A stretch of DNA of 64,000 bases from Lutraria lutraria (taxonomy: Eukaryota; Mollusca; Bivalvia; Venerida; Mactridae). The notes beneath the pieces are model-generated. The model worked only from the letters and a program-made list of their open reading frames with translations. It was not told the origin of the DNA and did no database searches. Shown here piece after piece: positions 46,040-58,817 of this stretch (the first letter of the stretch is position 1; every line of letters starts with the position of its first letter). The stretch lies in contig OZ026848.1 of assembly GCA_964023205.1 (NCBI GenBank), positions 27,329,912 through 27,393,911 of the forward strand, in the 5' to 3' direction. Position numbers and translations under genes: made by a program.

Positions 46040-49000
46040 TTAATGATGCTGATGCGGATGAAACCTTGAATTCCTCGCGATTCTTGGACTTCTTGCTATT
46101 TTAGGACTTGTAGGATCGGTGATTGCCTCTTCTATACTGCGAACTCTCTTGGACACACTGACAAACTCGTATTCTGGGTCTTCATTGTCTGCGTTATCAG
46201 CCCCTGATAAATTGGGGTCATTGCACATGCCGCGTTTGTGTCGCTCCCCTAGCTGCATACTATTTATAGAATCGTCAATGTTCCCTACTGAGTTCAGATG
46301 GGGTCGGGCTTCCGTAAGAGGCATATGGGTACTTGCGTATTTATTTTCATCATCGAAGCAACTAAATATCGGTGAACTTTGTTCATCCTTTACAATAAAA
46401 CTCTGGTAATCGTTAACACTATCAGAGCAGGTTGAATTATTGAAAATATCTCTCGAGTTACTATCACTTTCAATGGATAAATCATTAGTGATCTGATTTC
46501 GTATGGTAATATTTTTAGCTGAGTTATTCTCGTTCATTTGTATAATTTCTGGATCGGTCACATTACTGACATGTTCAACATCCATATCATTATCACTTAA
46601 AACACTCTCAACATTCTCTTCACAACCAGTATCGACAACTTTATCAATTTCATTAGTCATATCTTCAATGCTACCAATATTTTCACTATAGGTATCTTTA
46701 GTCTGCATTTCAAAATCATCATTTATGTAATTCCTAGTATTTTCACTAAATTCTGGTTCAGCGCTAGTTCGTCCGGATAGGTCAACAGACTCAACACTCC
46801 TACATTCACTTCCAGTTACCATTCCAGAATCAGACTCGAGTAGTTTCGTATCCGAATCAGTGTCTGGTGTTCTCTCATCACTTGACATTAAATTGTAAGA
46901 AGAAACATCATCACTTTTATGTGATTCTTCAGGTATGACAGTTTGTACAGTTGGATTTTCTAAAGAAAGTGGTTCAATATCACGTAGGTCTTTAACTGGC
47001 TCGTTTAAATCAACAGACTTTTCTTCTGACTCAATAAGATCAACAGACTCTTCTCTAGTTTGTAAATCTGTTTCCGTTTCAGCAGCAAAACCTTCATCCT
47101 CTTGCACGAACATTTTAGATGAATGTGCCTCAAACTGGTTCTCTGAATCAAATTGACTGTCAGTGTCGGAATCTTTCGACTCATTTCCCGTAGACAATTT
47201 CATTGCATCATCATAACCGATGTCATTATCAACAAGAACACCTAAGCTATTATTTCTAGGAATAGAACTTAAAAGCTTGGAGGATGAAATGTCTTGATTC
47301 TCAGAATCACAAGGAGTTAATGGTTTACTTGGTTGAAGGACACCTTGAAGCCATTCATGTTCGAAACACTCCTTAGCTGTCATTCTATCCCTGAAATAGA
47401 CAACAATCCACTATAAAAAACAAATAGAAAATTTCCATGCAGATATTCAAGTGTCCAAAGATAATATATAAAGGATGGGTTGGTCTAATTCTATCACTTT
47501 TCAGTACTTCTTACTTTTTAATTACTATGGTTTCAATTAATTCTTTGGTGCTGAATTTCATGGATTTGCCATAATTGGTAAATTCAATTATACAAGTTCA
47601 TTGACTTTAAAATTTTGACATAAAACTGAAGAGTCCATTTTCATCTTTGTTAATTCCAAAATCTATTAATGCCATACACAAGTAATATATTGTTTAATAT
47701 ATACAAGTCAAATTTTACACCTTACATGTCCCAAACTGGGGTCCATTTTTTTTCGAAAAATGCATTCACATATCAGTTCTTGTCAAAATAATAAAGAACA
47801 TTTTGACTTATGGGTACTTGAATTAGCATTATTTTTATTATATATTATAAGCCCACCCATGAAATCCACAAAATGTAAAGTCCCACAAAAATATGTGAAA
47901 GTACTTCCTCACAAAAATCAATAAAGCACAAAAGGCAATATTCAGTAAAAAGTGTAAAAATTTGATATTTACTCAGGTTCTGATACCAGTAATTTAGTTA
48001 TGAAATCTTGTGCGGATAAACTAATATTACTGAAGAGTTCTTCGGGAAATTCAAAATTGACATTTGTTATGTTGGAGAATGTCATTTGTTTGTCTTCTGC
48101 CACAAAAGGCGAGCACGTCGTCAGCATAACATACGTTAACACACCAAGAGACCACATGTCCGTGTACAAGCCCAGTGGATCATAGTTCAATACTTCAGGA
48201 GCTAGAATGAAAAAACAAAAACATTTGTATATATATATATATTTTTGTATGTGGTTTAATGCCTGTTTTCTACAGTTTTCAGTTATATACAAGCAGGTAA
48301 TTTCTGGATTCTGATCCAGTTATAAACCATATTCTAGATGTAAATCAACTGTTAATCTTGTTTGTGAATGCAAATGTAATAATTAATCTTTCAAATGTAA
48401 ATGATTCATGATGCCAGTATCATAATGATCTCTTTTTAAAGAGGAAATCAGATGAGGCGTAAACTAATGTTTCTGGTTACCTTCCCTGCACCCCCCCCCC
48501 TGACCCAAGACTTTATTATAACTTTTTTACCTTTCCACACGCTTTCAAGAACCGAAAAAGTGTTGACCTACTAACCATATTTTTAACAAGAGCATGTAAC
48601 CAGAAAGAACAAATTTTACAGTACAAAAAATACAGTATGCCTGGACTTTTGTCATCAGTCAAACCAATACAAGAGCGCCACAAGTGGTGCCAACACTTGT
48701 ATATTCATTGCTTCAGTGAGATCTATCCACCAATGAAGTTTCATGTCACTACCTCTTATATTTATGAGTTACATTTAAGATTTTACACAGACGCAGACGA
48801 CACAGGGATCACAAATGGCTTGACTTTTTCTTCGATAAACAGCCAAGCTAATATCATTTATTTATTATAAGGTTAACATGATTCAAAATCAACATTTGAA
48901 ACTAAAGTAATTAAAATGGGAGTCAAAATTGTGGTATTTTTTTGGACAAAATTATTTTCATTTCATGATACCAAATTAGGTAATTGTATGTTTCATGTAC

Positions 49001-52000
49001 CACACTGTGTAGTATAATACATACCAACATAATCTGGAGTTCCTATAATGTCACGGATATCTTCACCCGTATTGACGAGACACGCAAACCCTAGATCACA
49101 TATTTTTACAGACCCTTTTGGAAACTCATCAGTCAACAAGATGTTTTGAGGCTGTAAAAGATAAAACATAAATTACAGGTTAAAATATTAGCAACACTTA
49201 CTACTAGTTACTAAACTGTATATTCAAAACAAGATAAAATCCCAGCTGTGATCAAACTAAATTATCTATTCATCGTTTGAAGTATTTACAGTGAAATTTC
49301 TCAAATCAAGACATCACTAATCCAGTGATAACTTCAATCTGGACAAAATTGGCAAAACTGATTTTTATTTAATATTGTTCATGTATTGTAATTGACAGGC
49401 TCCTTTAGTCCGAGGTTCTAAATAATAAATAAGACTTTTGAATGGCCTTTATTTGTAGGTGGCCCCAACAATGGTTTGACTGTACTTTTTTGTATACAGT
49501 GCAACCTCTTTTAAGCAACACCCTTTTTGGAGTAGCATAATTATGTTGTTGTTAAGAGGTTGTGGCTCTAGACAGGTTAAATAAATAGTTAAATTGTGCA
49601 GTTGGAAATAATCATGCAATAGCTGAAGGCAGGTTGTTGCTCAAGAACAGAGGCCATCTTCGGGAACGACGATATTTTTGACAGCTGGCCTTTTGTTTAG
49701 AGTTCATTTTGTTCTAAATAAAAATGATAGTTTTAAGAGAATGGCCGTATTCACAGGATGGCCATTATTCCAAGGTGGCCTTTGTTCACAGGTTTGACTG
49801 TACTTCCTTTACATACACACATGGTCTTATTCAAAGGTTTATTTAGTCTATAATATAGATTTTATGTTCACATGTGGTAGTTATTATTATGTACGCAGAA
49901 AAACACTGTAATAATAAAGTATTGGATATATATCTAGGGAAGTAAATTCTCCTCAACAAAGCCCTCCTTTATATCAAGGTAATGGATACTGTAAAACTGG
50001 GACAGTGTGAAGTAAATATATGTGTCCCCATGAATTCAATACAACTTTGTTCTACTGAATATAGGCAATTATTATAAACAAGTAAGTGCTAAAAATTGAC
50101 TGCAGATGCCTTGATGACCAATATTGACCATCATTCACAAACTGGCAATAAGGGTGCTCATGAGACCTAAAGAGTTAAGGGTCAAAATGACCCCTAGCTG
50201 ATATGAATTTGTAGAGCCAACAAAATTTCCTACTAGTGTCATAGTATAATATCACTCTTAGGCACAAATTTTCAAGAGAGTCAGAAACTGTATTTGCCGC
50301 ATAATTCCAAGAATCAGAATGCCATTTTAAGGGTCAAATGAGAGCATAATGCCGCACTATGCATCTTTTTTCCAAATAGCAGTCCAAATTTAACACTAAA
50401 ACATGATATATCTACCATCCTTACCTTTAAATCTAAATGAACAATATTTTTTTCATGTAAGTAGACCAATCCTTCTAGAATTTGTGCCATAAGTAGTCGA
50501 ACATCAGATTCATCAAATTTTTCTTCTAATATACATTCTGTGAATAATTCCCCACCAGCGCAACTGAAATAAATAATAGAATAGAAAAAATAATAGATTG
50601 TTAAATGAAAATGATGTTTTTGTAATTTCTTGTGTTTTACCACCGTTTTCAACTCCAGTTTCTGTTATGAATACGTTGCAATTAACTGAACCAGTTTTCC
50701 TTGATCATGAAACCATGATAAGCAATAATATACCCCTTTTCTATGAAAGGGGGCATAATAAACAAATAAATGAATAAATCAACCTACTAACTAAATAATA
50801 ATTGGACAAACAGACAGACAGACAAACAAACATCATAGATTTCAAGATTGTGATTTACAAAACAATATGCCTAAGTCTTTAAAATGTAGAGAATAACATA
50901 TTTAAATGCTATATTAACAATGATTAAAACAGTAAAAATGTGCTTCAATTAAGTAATCAATATAATGAATGATAGTCATACATAGCATAATAGACTATTT
51001 TGGGTTCATTTTCACTGACTGAATTTATTTGGAGTTGTCCCCCTTTGATCTTTTCTAGTTACAAATGTTCGACTAAAATACTTTTTTATCTCTACTAATA
51101 GAAGATAGCTATAATTGGCCCCTCAAAAAATTGGCCCTGAATCATTAGGGATCCAACCCGACTAGCCTCTGCTAAGTTAAAATAGTTATAATTGACCCCT
51201 TATAAAAAATGAACCTGTTATTGCTAGGGGTACTTGACCTTACAGGGTAATATTATATATTATCATCTTAAAAAACTTTTCAATTGAATCCTTTGACGTC
51301 AACAATTACAGTCAGTATTCAAACTATCTGCAGTAGCCTTGTGTGTTTAATTTATTGATTAAAAACAAAGTATATTATAAACTATAACTTGATGAAATTA
51401 AGTTTTTTCCTTCAAGCAGATGAAACAAAAATACAAGGTTTGTTAGCTGAAAATAGTACAATGTCACGATTTTAGCCCAAAGGCGTGTAACGTAAGACAA
51501 GTTGCATCTTTTAACACAAATGATGACAAAAATCTTACCAGATGTACAAATTACATTAAACAACATACCCCTGGGGCTAACAGTACAAAGCTGAATCACA
51601 AATACACAGTTACGATAATTTTTCTAACGTAAATTATGTAAAATGGATTTAAAAAGTTGGCAACAAAAAAACAAACCCCTTTGACACATTAAATCAAAAT
51701 GACATTACATACAAAATGTATCGGTTTTGACATTTTACATTTTACTAAAATCTTTTTATTTGATTTAATTTGAATTTTGTATAAATTTAATGATTTCATG
51801 AATAATCAGTTCTGATATATACATAAATAAAAGGTATGAAATGTGGTTGCAACCCTATGTTAATTAGTTTAAAGAGTAATTAATAAACTTAAAACTGCCC
51901 TAAATTTGCAATACAGCCTTTGACTCAGATGACTAACTACTAGCCCAAGCCAAGAGCGTGTCAACATAAAACATGATATTTCCACCTAATGAATGAAATT

Positions 52001-52741
52001 CAGTATCGCCATCCCAACTACCAAGCCAAGTACAGGAAAGCAGTCTTCAAATTTAGCACCAGATGTTGGACCAAGTCCACCAAAATGGCCATCGGTTCAG
52101 TAAATTTAAAAGGTCAGTGGTCCGAAGGTCTAGTAAATTTCAGTGATAATTTTACCATGTTTTAGAACAAAAAATGAAATGTTTTAGTCACTCTCGAAAA
52201 TTATGTTGTTTTAGCCAATTATAGGAAATTTTGTTAGTCATCTTTTCGGTCCACTAAAAATTCATTCGGTCCAGTAAAGTTTGCTTTTTCACCGGACCGA
52301 ATGTCCAGTGCTTAAAAAAGTTTTTTGTGAAGACTGGGAAAGGGTTGAGGCGTGTATTGGTGCTTTACACTGGACATGATAAATACCAGGAAAAAACACT
52401 AACATGCCTGTTTCTCCTGCATTTTATCTCCTCTCTCTTTGGGGCATCTCTGAATTGATCATAGCCGTCAAATGTGCCGTTATACAACAAATTAATAAAC
52501 AAGGACCACACAATGAATGAAAACTTACTATTCGGTGATGAGGACTAATTCGTGTTGAGTTTCATAAACTTCCTTCAAGTTTACAAGTCGAGGATGATCC
52601 AGCGCCATTTCTAACATCACCACCTCGCGTAGAATCTCTTCTCGACATGATTTTCCACGGCGACGTTTCTTGATGAACTTGGCGGCCACAACTTCGTTGG
52701 TCTGTTTGTTTGTACATTTCTTTACAACAGCAAACTTGCCC
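46040..52741 (-). CDS. STK17: STK17/DRAK-type death-associated protein kinase, 5'-partial, 5 exons
   Basis: Ser/Thr kinase of the DAPK family; family members act in apoptosis signalling and are often nuclear. Exons in gene order: 52741-52529, 50563-50425, 49151-49025, 48201-47973, 47390-46040. All have AG/GT borders and matching phases, giving about 685 residues. The glycine-loop end GKFAVVKKC is followed by VAAKFIKKRRRG (ATP Lys), REEILREVVMLE (helix C Glu), YCAGGELFTECILEEKF, the catalytic loop HLDLKPQN (HLD, as in human DRAKs), KICDLGFACLV (DLG instead of DFG), GTPDYVAPEVLNYDP, DMWSLGVLTYVMLT and RMTAKECFEHEWLQG. The last exon adds a Ser/Asp/Glu-rich tail of about 430 residues, ending with a basic SVSKRVRSIEEA patch like human STK17B. 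The first exon (start codon to the Gly-Arg of the glycine loop) was not found. STK17A and STK17B cannot be told apart here. Confidence 0.93.
48588..48862 (-). repeat. Dispersed repeat, inverse copy of 27785-28012
   Basis: CAAGAGCGCCACAAGTGGTG at the left and TTTTTCTTCGATAAACAGCC at the right are the reverse complements of the ends of the 27785 copy. It lies in the kinase intron between exons 49025 and 48201. The preceding part (48520-48620) is shared with 58265-58385. Confidence 0.7.
49424..49802. mobile_element. MITE family 1 and family 2 copies, nested or adjacent
   Basis: In the kinase intron. At 49424-49486 is the right part of a family 1 copy ending GGTTTGACTGTAC. A diverged family 2 copy follows at 49495-49670 (TACAGTGCAACCTCTTTTAA ... 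GTTGTTGCTCAAGAAC). Another family 1 part at 49690-49802 ends TTCACAGGTTTGACTGTAC. The order suggests that family 2 landed inside family 1. Confidence 0.65.
50660..52030. other. Kinase intron, AT-rich, nothing recognised
   Basis: Intron between exons 52529 and 50563. A short ACAG microsatellite lies near 50811-50824. No exon, inverted repeat or protein-like frame was identified. Confidence 0.5.
52040..52498 (+). mobile_element. Dispersed repeat followed by SINE family D tail
   Basis: Bases 52040-52332 match the repeat at 1945-2265 (CCACCAAAATGG ... GACCGAATGTCCAGTGCTTA). Bases 52333-52498 match the 3' part of SINE family D: TGTATTGGTGCTTTACACTG ... GTGCCGTTATACAACAAA. This composite ends 30 bp before the 3' edge of the kinase exon 52741-52529. 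Confidence 0.6.
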
Positions 52742-52749
52742 CTGGAAAT

Positions 52750-53920
52750 ATAAAGAGAGGAAAGGTGTAATTAATGGGCCAACAGATAGATGCTTGATAA
52801 AGTACAATCAATGGCCCATATTGTGGGGCTTCAGCTAAAATTACCCACGATTCAACCTTCGGTTAACAGTCTGAACTGCTTTCACAAAAAAAATATTCAA
52901 CTAGGAACTTACATGTGTAAAAAGCGTAGTTGTTTAGAAGTTCTTTAACTGGCGTTTTTTAACTGTTATTGGACAATCTGCCCTTTATCATACCAAGCTT
53001 AATTATCAGAATATGCCATTAGGGAGTCAAGCTTTATTGTATAGGAAGACCGGCATATACCTGGGTATAGACCCAAAGCTAAATGGACAGCGTCCTCATA
53101 TGTGAATATTTGATTTGGTCTGGATAAGATTTGAACTAATTCCAACCAGTGAAAAATAATGGTACTTCATATTCTATATCATTTATGAGCATGCTCACTT
53201 TACATACAAGTTGCTCACCTAAATGTTGACCCTATCAAAGAGCATGAAATTATATGTTTGATGGAAAAAATCACCCGCAGTGCATACTTTATTGATGACA
53301 ATGATAATGTGCAAGTATTCAAATCGCACTAAATATGTCTGAGTATGTGATAACTGTTTGAGTTTATGACAATATTGTGTACTTAAACTGTTAAAATGAT
53401 TAGTATTTTATATCAGGAATCCATCATCCAAGTATGTCAAGACTTCATAGTCGTTATCCAAAACCTTTGTCACATACATAAACTAAAAGTATTATCATAT
53501 ACTTCTGGTCAAAGAAAAGAAAAACTTCATCTAAGTCCCAAAGTTATAATCAAAGCACTTAAAGTACTCGAAGAAGTTGAACTTGTATAAACTTGTACTG
53601 AAACTTGAAACGGGAACCAGATTAACAATTACATAGTGGATGTTAACTAAGTTAAAAAGCCCTTCTTATCAGTTTGCGGGCTTGAAAACTTTAACAGAGC
53701 CCAATATCTTTAAAATTCAGTTTAAGTACCCAAGACAATAAAATTTAATATCTGAGTTATAGAGCCAAGATTCAGATTATTGCCTTACAAGTTATCATCA
53801 TTGGTCAATTTTAAGTCCATGCTCAGATTTGACCAATCAGAGTTAGTGTGTAAAGTCTTAGTCACCATTATGAACATTTTTTACACAATTGATGAAATCA
53901 GACATTGTTATTGCGCAAAT
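52750..53920. other. Upstream intron or flank of the kinase gene, nothing recognised
   Basis: No minus-strand exon encoding the expected Gly-x-Gly-Arg start of the kinase was found. Bases 53799-53840 hold ATTGGTCAA and GACCAATCAGAG about 20 bp apart, inverted, and the same pair occurs at 13361-13404. Confidence 0.4.
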
Positions 53921-53994
53921 CGAGGGCTCAGCGCAACACTGACGTAACTTGTTCTTATTTCAATATGAGTTACGACACTGTTACGTTGAGCCCT
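53921..53994. repeat. Palindromic hairpin element, copy 1
   Basis: The arms CGAGGGCTCAGCGCAACACT and AGTT-ACGACACTGTTACG with TTGAGCCCT pair imperfectly around TTGTTCTTATTTCAATATGA. An inverted relative with the same loop (GGAAATAAGAACAA) lies at 58818-58893. Confidence 0.75.
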
Positions 53995-54307
53995 AGAAAT
54001 GGAATCCTAGCTGAAAAATGACGATGATTTCCGACATGACATCAAGGATGGCTAAATATATCTATTATCTCATCCAAAAAGATATTAAAACCACAACAAT
54101 TACTTAAAATTTGCCTGAAATTTGAGGATCAATTCAAAACATTTCCCTTTGTTACACAGACTACATCATTCAAGGCCAACCTTATAAAATAATCTATTGG
54201 TTTCAACCAAATCATAGATTAAAAGGCAACAATTATGTATTTTTAATGTACACAAATAGAGGTTTAAGATATTAAGGGACTAACAACACTCCAGATTAAG
54301 GAGGTAT

Positions 54308-54861
54308 CCGGACAAAAGCTCCCCGGACAAAAGCTCCCCCGTTCATTTTGATAGGGGCGGACAAAAGCTCTCCCATTGTTTTACCACCCCGGACAATCGC
54401 TCTCCCGTTATTTTTGCAAATAAATGTATCAATGTGTCAGCAACGATTACGATTATTTCGGACTGGGACCTGAATAAAATATGATTTGAACGATCTGAGA
54501 TTTTTTAAACTTATTTATGTAAGTATTTGATGAAGTTTCTGTGATTGACTGTCTGATCTGTGGAAGCCATACCCATATATTTATCAAAATAGACTACGTA
54601 AAAATGTGATAATGAGAGTAAATCACAAAACAATGATGGAATCACAAAGTGGATTATCAAATGATCACTCCAGGCTGTTGCGAAGAACAAACTTTAATAT
54701 TTGAAAATTAGTGTTCGAACTAATTATTTTAAAACTGTTTTCATTTTTATTAATAAAAATAATGGGAGAGCGATTGTCCGGGGTAGTGAATCAATGGGAG
54801 AGCTTTTGTGCTCCCCTATCAAAATGAACGGGGGAGCTTTTGTCCGGGAGAGCTTTTGTCC
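54308..54861. mobile_element. Foldback element with ~105 bp terminal inverted repeats
   Basis: The left arm (54308-54415) and right arm (54757-54861) are near-perfect inverted copies containing CCCCCGTTCATTTTGATAGG, AAAAGCTCTCCCATTG and CCCCGGACAATCGCTCTCCC. Within each arm GGACAAAAGCTC is itself repeated, as in foldback-type elements. The middle (about 340 bp) is AT-rich with no transposase. Non-autonomous. Confidence 0.9.
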
Positions 54862-55605
54862 TACATTCGATTAAGGAAACACAGGTTCGAACCTTGTCGG
54901 GTAAATTCTAAAGCCCCAAAATAAAATGTCGCTATAATTATGATATTCAGAGCAAAAAGTCGAGCTTAGTCTGGATTACCTTCCCCTGACACTACGTGAT
55001 AATCAAAGAATAGTGGACAGGGAACCAGACTAAAGTCGAGCTTTGCACTAGAAGGCAACACTTTTCAAAGACTAAACATTAAAACAGCATTTAAGTAATC
55101 TAGAGTCAGCTGGGCACAGATAAGCAGACAATTATTTAATAATGGCCTTTATTTATTAAATGACGCAGGTAGTAATGATTCTTTATTTTCATCACTCAGA
55201 CTCATTATTATCCGGAATTTTCTTTTCATAATGTTTGTGGTTTAACAATCTACGCACACAGACAGATTTTGTTGCAGCAAAATTTACATAATGATAGCAT
55301 TTAATATCATCCTGGTTCAAAAACATGGTGAAATGTTGAAATTATACAACAAAAAGATCACTCAATTCAAATACATCGCTTTCCTATTTATAAGGTAAAT
55401 ATTTGTACCTGAAAGTTCATGTATTCATGAATATTTTATGATCTTTACAAAGGAACTTGTAAATAGGTGCTGATTTCAGTAAATAAATATCAGGTAACAG
55501 TATGAAAGCAGGTGTGGATAAGAATTTCTTCTGAGGCAAGAAATAAATAAAATCAGGCATCTAGATTTTTAAACTCAGTTGGAATGAAATTGTTTGTTTG
55601 TTTAT

Positions 55606-55850
55606 ATTGAGTTTAACGCCCCTTTTCAACAGTCAGAGTCACATGAGGCTTACAGTTCACCTAATGATCGTTCCTTGGAAGAACCAGTACTAGACTTCCA
55701 TCCTCCGAAAGCAACAGTTTACTGCCTACTTTCTCACATCAAGAGACATGGTCAGTAGCGGAGCTCTAACCCACGACCCTCTATCAGTGAGAGGTTACAG
55801 TGATGTGAAGTCAGCGACCTTAATCGCTTGACCACAGCGGCGTGTCTAGA
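55606..55850 (-). mobile_element. SINE family A, full length, reverse orientation
   Basis: The + strand reads TTTAACGCCCCTTTTCAACA at the left and, at the right, ACCCACGACCCTCTATCAGT followed by ATCGCTTGACCACAGCGGCG: the reverse complement of the SINE at 12780. Box A and box B are both present in inverse form. Confidence 0.85.
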
Positions 55851-57119
55851 ATTTGGTACTATTCAGCTTATAATGAGGGCCTAGAATGAATTAAAGTCCG
55901 AGACACTATAGCCACTTGACCATGTAGCCTCCCCCAAAGCATTTATGGAGATCAAGACATGTTTGTTTGCTATTCTCTTATAAGGGAGGGGCCTAAATTA
56001 GGGGGTGGGGCATTTTTTAGGGAACATTTGGTAACCATATTGTACACAGAGACAATTAGTGTAGGCAGAATTCTTGTACAGTACTATTTACACACATATC
56101 AGCAAAAATTCTCAAAGTGAAAGCTAGATTATTACAATCAATGAAAACTGAGCAAGAATAATTTTCCAAAATCATATATACCCAGCTACATTACACCATC
56201 ATACACTGTTAGTTGGTAATCCGAATTTTTTTTTTATTAATGCAGAATACATATAGTTTAGAGATGTAAGCCGACAGATGTTGTAATCATGCAACAAATC
56301 AGCAGCAACGTTTTCGGCGAAATGTAACAGTTATATCGCAATAGTAATCATTCATGCTATGTCTTTGAACTGAGTAATATTAGTTCCAGATTTCACCAGA
56401 AATAAATGAGACAAAAAATGAGACAAAAATGACATAGCAGTTACTTCTACAACCGTAGACTAGCCCAGGAGATCAGCGATATCTTAGCTTACACCAAATT
56501 AACAAATTAGATTAATTTAGAACTTTAAGAATTTTTAATAACTACCAGTAATTCTATTGGCCACTGCACAATGCATCAATACACTGGGGATAATGAGCTT
56601 ATCCACCCCACCCAAAATTAGCAAAACTTCAAATTCAAGGGCAGATAACTCGTGCGAAATTTGTTAGGTCCCTCTTGGGATTTTCACAGCAGTAAGGGGC
56701 CAGTGATATCATAACCACAGTTGACCATGAAGGCACCCCTAATACACAATATTATATACAAAATTATATAATCATATGACCATTTTCGTTGATAAACTTT
56801 CAGTCAATACCATCAGATGTATAATAGAAGCTACCGTTTTCACACTCGATATGTTTCTGCTAAATCGTGACATAAGCTGGATGACTCGTGAGTCATTTCT
56901 TAACAGCAAAGCATCAATTATTTATGGTGTTAGATAAAAATAAAATTAACAATATTGAGTCATGGCTCAATTAGTAGCAATGAAGCTTCTAGCAGAAAAC
57001 AACAGATGGAAGATTTGCTGAAGACAAGTATAAGTTGAGTCAAGTGAGACCCACAAAAACAATTCCCAATTGGAAAATCTTTCAATTGAACAGATCCATG
57101 TCTTCGGAGGTCCCCTTTT

Positions 57120-57192
57120 GTGAAATAATCATTGACAGTTTTTAAAGAATGGCCTTTATTCAGAGGTGGCTGCTAAAACAGGTTTGATTGTA
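57120..57192. mobile_element. MITE family 1, end fragment
   Basis: It holds GAATGGCCTTTATTCAGAGG and TGGCTGCTAAAACAGGTTTG, and ends ATTGTAC. Only the right-hand part is left. Confidence 0.6.
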
Positions 57193-57589
57193 CTTGGTCC
57201 AATTCTGAGCATTCTCTTTCATTGATCGTTCAATGTTTATGATTTATATATCAACTAGGTGTTCATTACCCATTCTAAACTTACAAAATGATACACATAA
57301 CAAATATCACATCAGACGGCCCTAATTGAGTGTAAATATAGGCAAGTATTAATTTACACTCAACTCTTTTGAAATCAATCATATTGGATTTGTTTACTGA
57401 AAAAAATAGGGAAAGCACTTAAGTATACAAAACATTTCATTATCAATATCGAACAAAAACAGTAATGGTATATTTTGAAGTAAAGCACATTTTTACAGAT
57501 CTGGGTCAATCAATAGATTGGTGGTTAAACTGCAGAGAAAAATTCTTATGTTAGATATCTTTGGTAAAACGTAGAAATGACAACTCTCC

Positions 57590-57830
57590 AAATAAAAAAG
57601 AAGTGTTTGTGAAACACACCAGAAATTGCAGCCAACTGGATAGTAAGCCTTGACCTTTGACCTATTGAACTTAAAATCAAAAGGGGTCATCTTAATGTGA
57701 TTTGAAGAGATTATGCCAAATTGTTCTCTAGTTATTGCTCGGACAATTAAGTTTTGGTTACGGATGGACCGACCGACTGACGGACAGACCGATATATGCA
57801 AAGCAATATCTTCGAAAGGGGGCATAATTA
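57590..57830 (-). repeat. Dispersed repeat, inverse copy of 5158-5366
   Basis: It contains TTGACCTTTGACCTATTGAA, TTCTCTAGTTATTGCTCGGA and TTACGGATGGACCGACCGAC, the reverse complements of phrases in the 5158 and 15284 copies. The 110-codon ORF across it is not coding. Confidence 0.75.
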
Positions 57831-58264
57831 CTTTAACTTAATCTCATTAAGTGTATTGAGAATGTCAGATCTTTCAGCAAGTCTAAAAGAAAAACACAAT
57901 TCTTATATATTTGCAATGACTTAAGACATCATTTTTGATGAATTACATGTAGCAAAAATTCTGTTATACAAGTAAACACATTATTCTAGGTCGCTACCTA
58001 TAATGAAAGCTCTCAAAACTCTCATAGTCTAATTCATTTAGATTATCTATACACTCGTGGGGTGACAGTAGAACAAGGATCGTTAGTATTGAGTAATGAG
58101 AAAATATAACAAGGGGTTAAACAATAAAGCAAAATGTATATTGTCATAAACATATAAATGTAAGGCAGAAAAAACTGTTTGTTTCTGTTTAACCAAACAA
58201 CTCTAATTTTCCCCCCGCACACATAGACTAGGATAATGCCTGATACACAGAAAAATTCACTAAT

Positions 58265-58385
58265 CCACATTCCCATTTTTTTACCTTAATTTTCACATGC
58301 TTTAAGAGTAAACTTCTGACCTACCTACCTACTCTATTTCTAATGAGCATGTAACCAGAAACAAACAAATTTTTAGGCCATACTT
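58265..58385. repeat. Dispersed repeat with GAGCATGTAACCAGAAA
   Basis: TTTTTTACCTT ... GACCTAC ... AGCATGTAACCAGAAA ... CAAATTTT occurs here and at about 48520-48620 in the same order. Class unknown. By chance its minus strand offers a VGR|GT donor-like end that mimics the missing kinase exon. Confidence 0.6.
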
Positions 58386-58427
58386 ATATATACCGTAGAT
58401 ACATTCTTCAGTGTATGCAAACGATAA

Positions 58428-58476
58428 CTAGTGACATAATGCCACATATCTACTAGTGACATAATGCCACATTTAT
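58428..58476 (+). repeat. Short tandem duplication
   Basis: ACTAGTGACATAATGCCACA occurs twice about 26 bp apart (first at about 58428). Local duplication with no known role. Confidence 0.8.
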
Positions 58477-58817
58477 CTGGTTGAAGAGACGTGGCAATGC
58501 CACTATATATAAAACAGCTTCAACAGCTTATAGAGTGCATTATAATCCATTTTCCAGTTTTAAGTAATAATTGCGAAGATAAAGCAGAAAATCTTTAATT
58601 AACATTTAAGAATAAAACTATTCCTTAGACCAAAGCGATAAAAAATTACAAATTAGCAAAATTTTCAACTTTCTGTTTCCTAGCTATTCTGTGATTTATC
58701 ACATATTGATCGTCACTATGTCATGTATACTGTAACATATGCACTATGATGAGAGAATAGTTCTATCATCTATTTTTAGACCAGCAAGACAACATATGTT
58801 GTCATCAAACAACACAT

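Noticed and set aside
58321..58341. Minus-strand donor preceded by Val-Gly-Arg, fitting the missing first exon of the kinase
   Set aside because: The surrounding sequence is a dispersed repeat also found at 48520-48620, and nothing upstream in that frame resembles an STK17 N-terminus.
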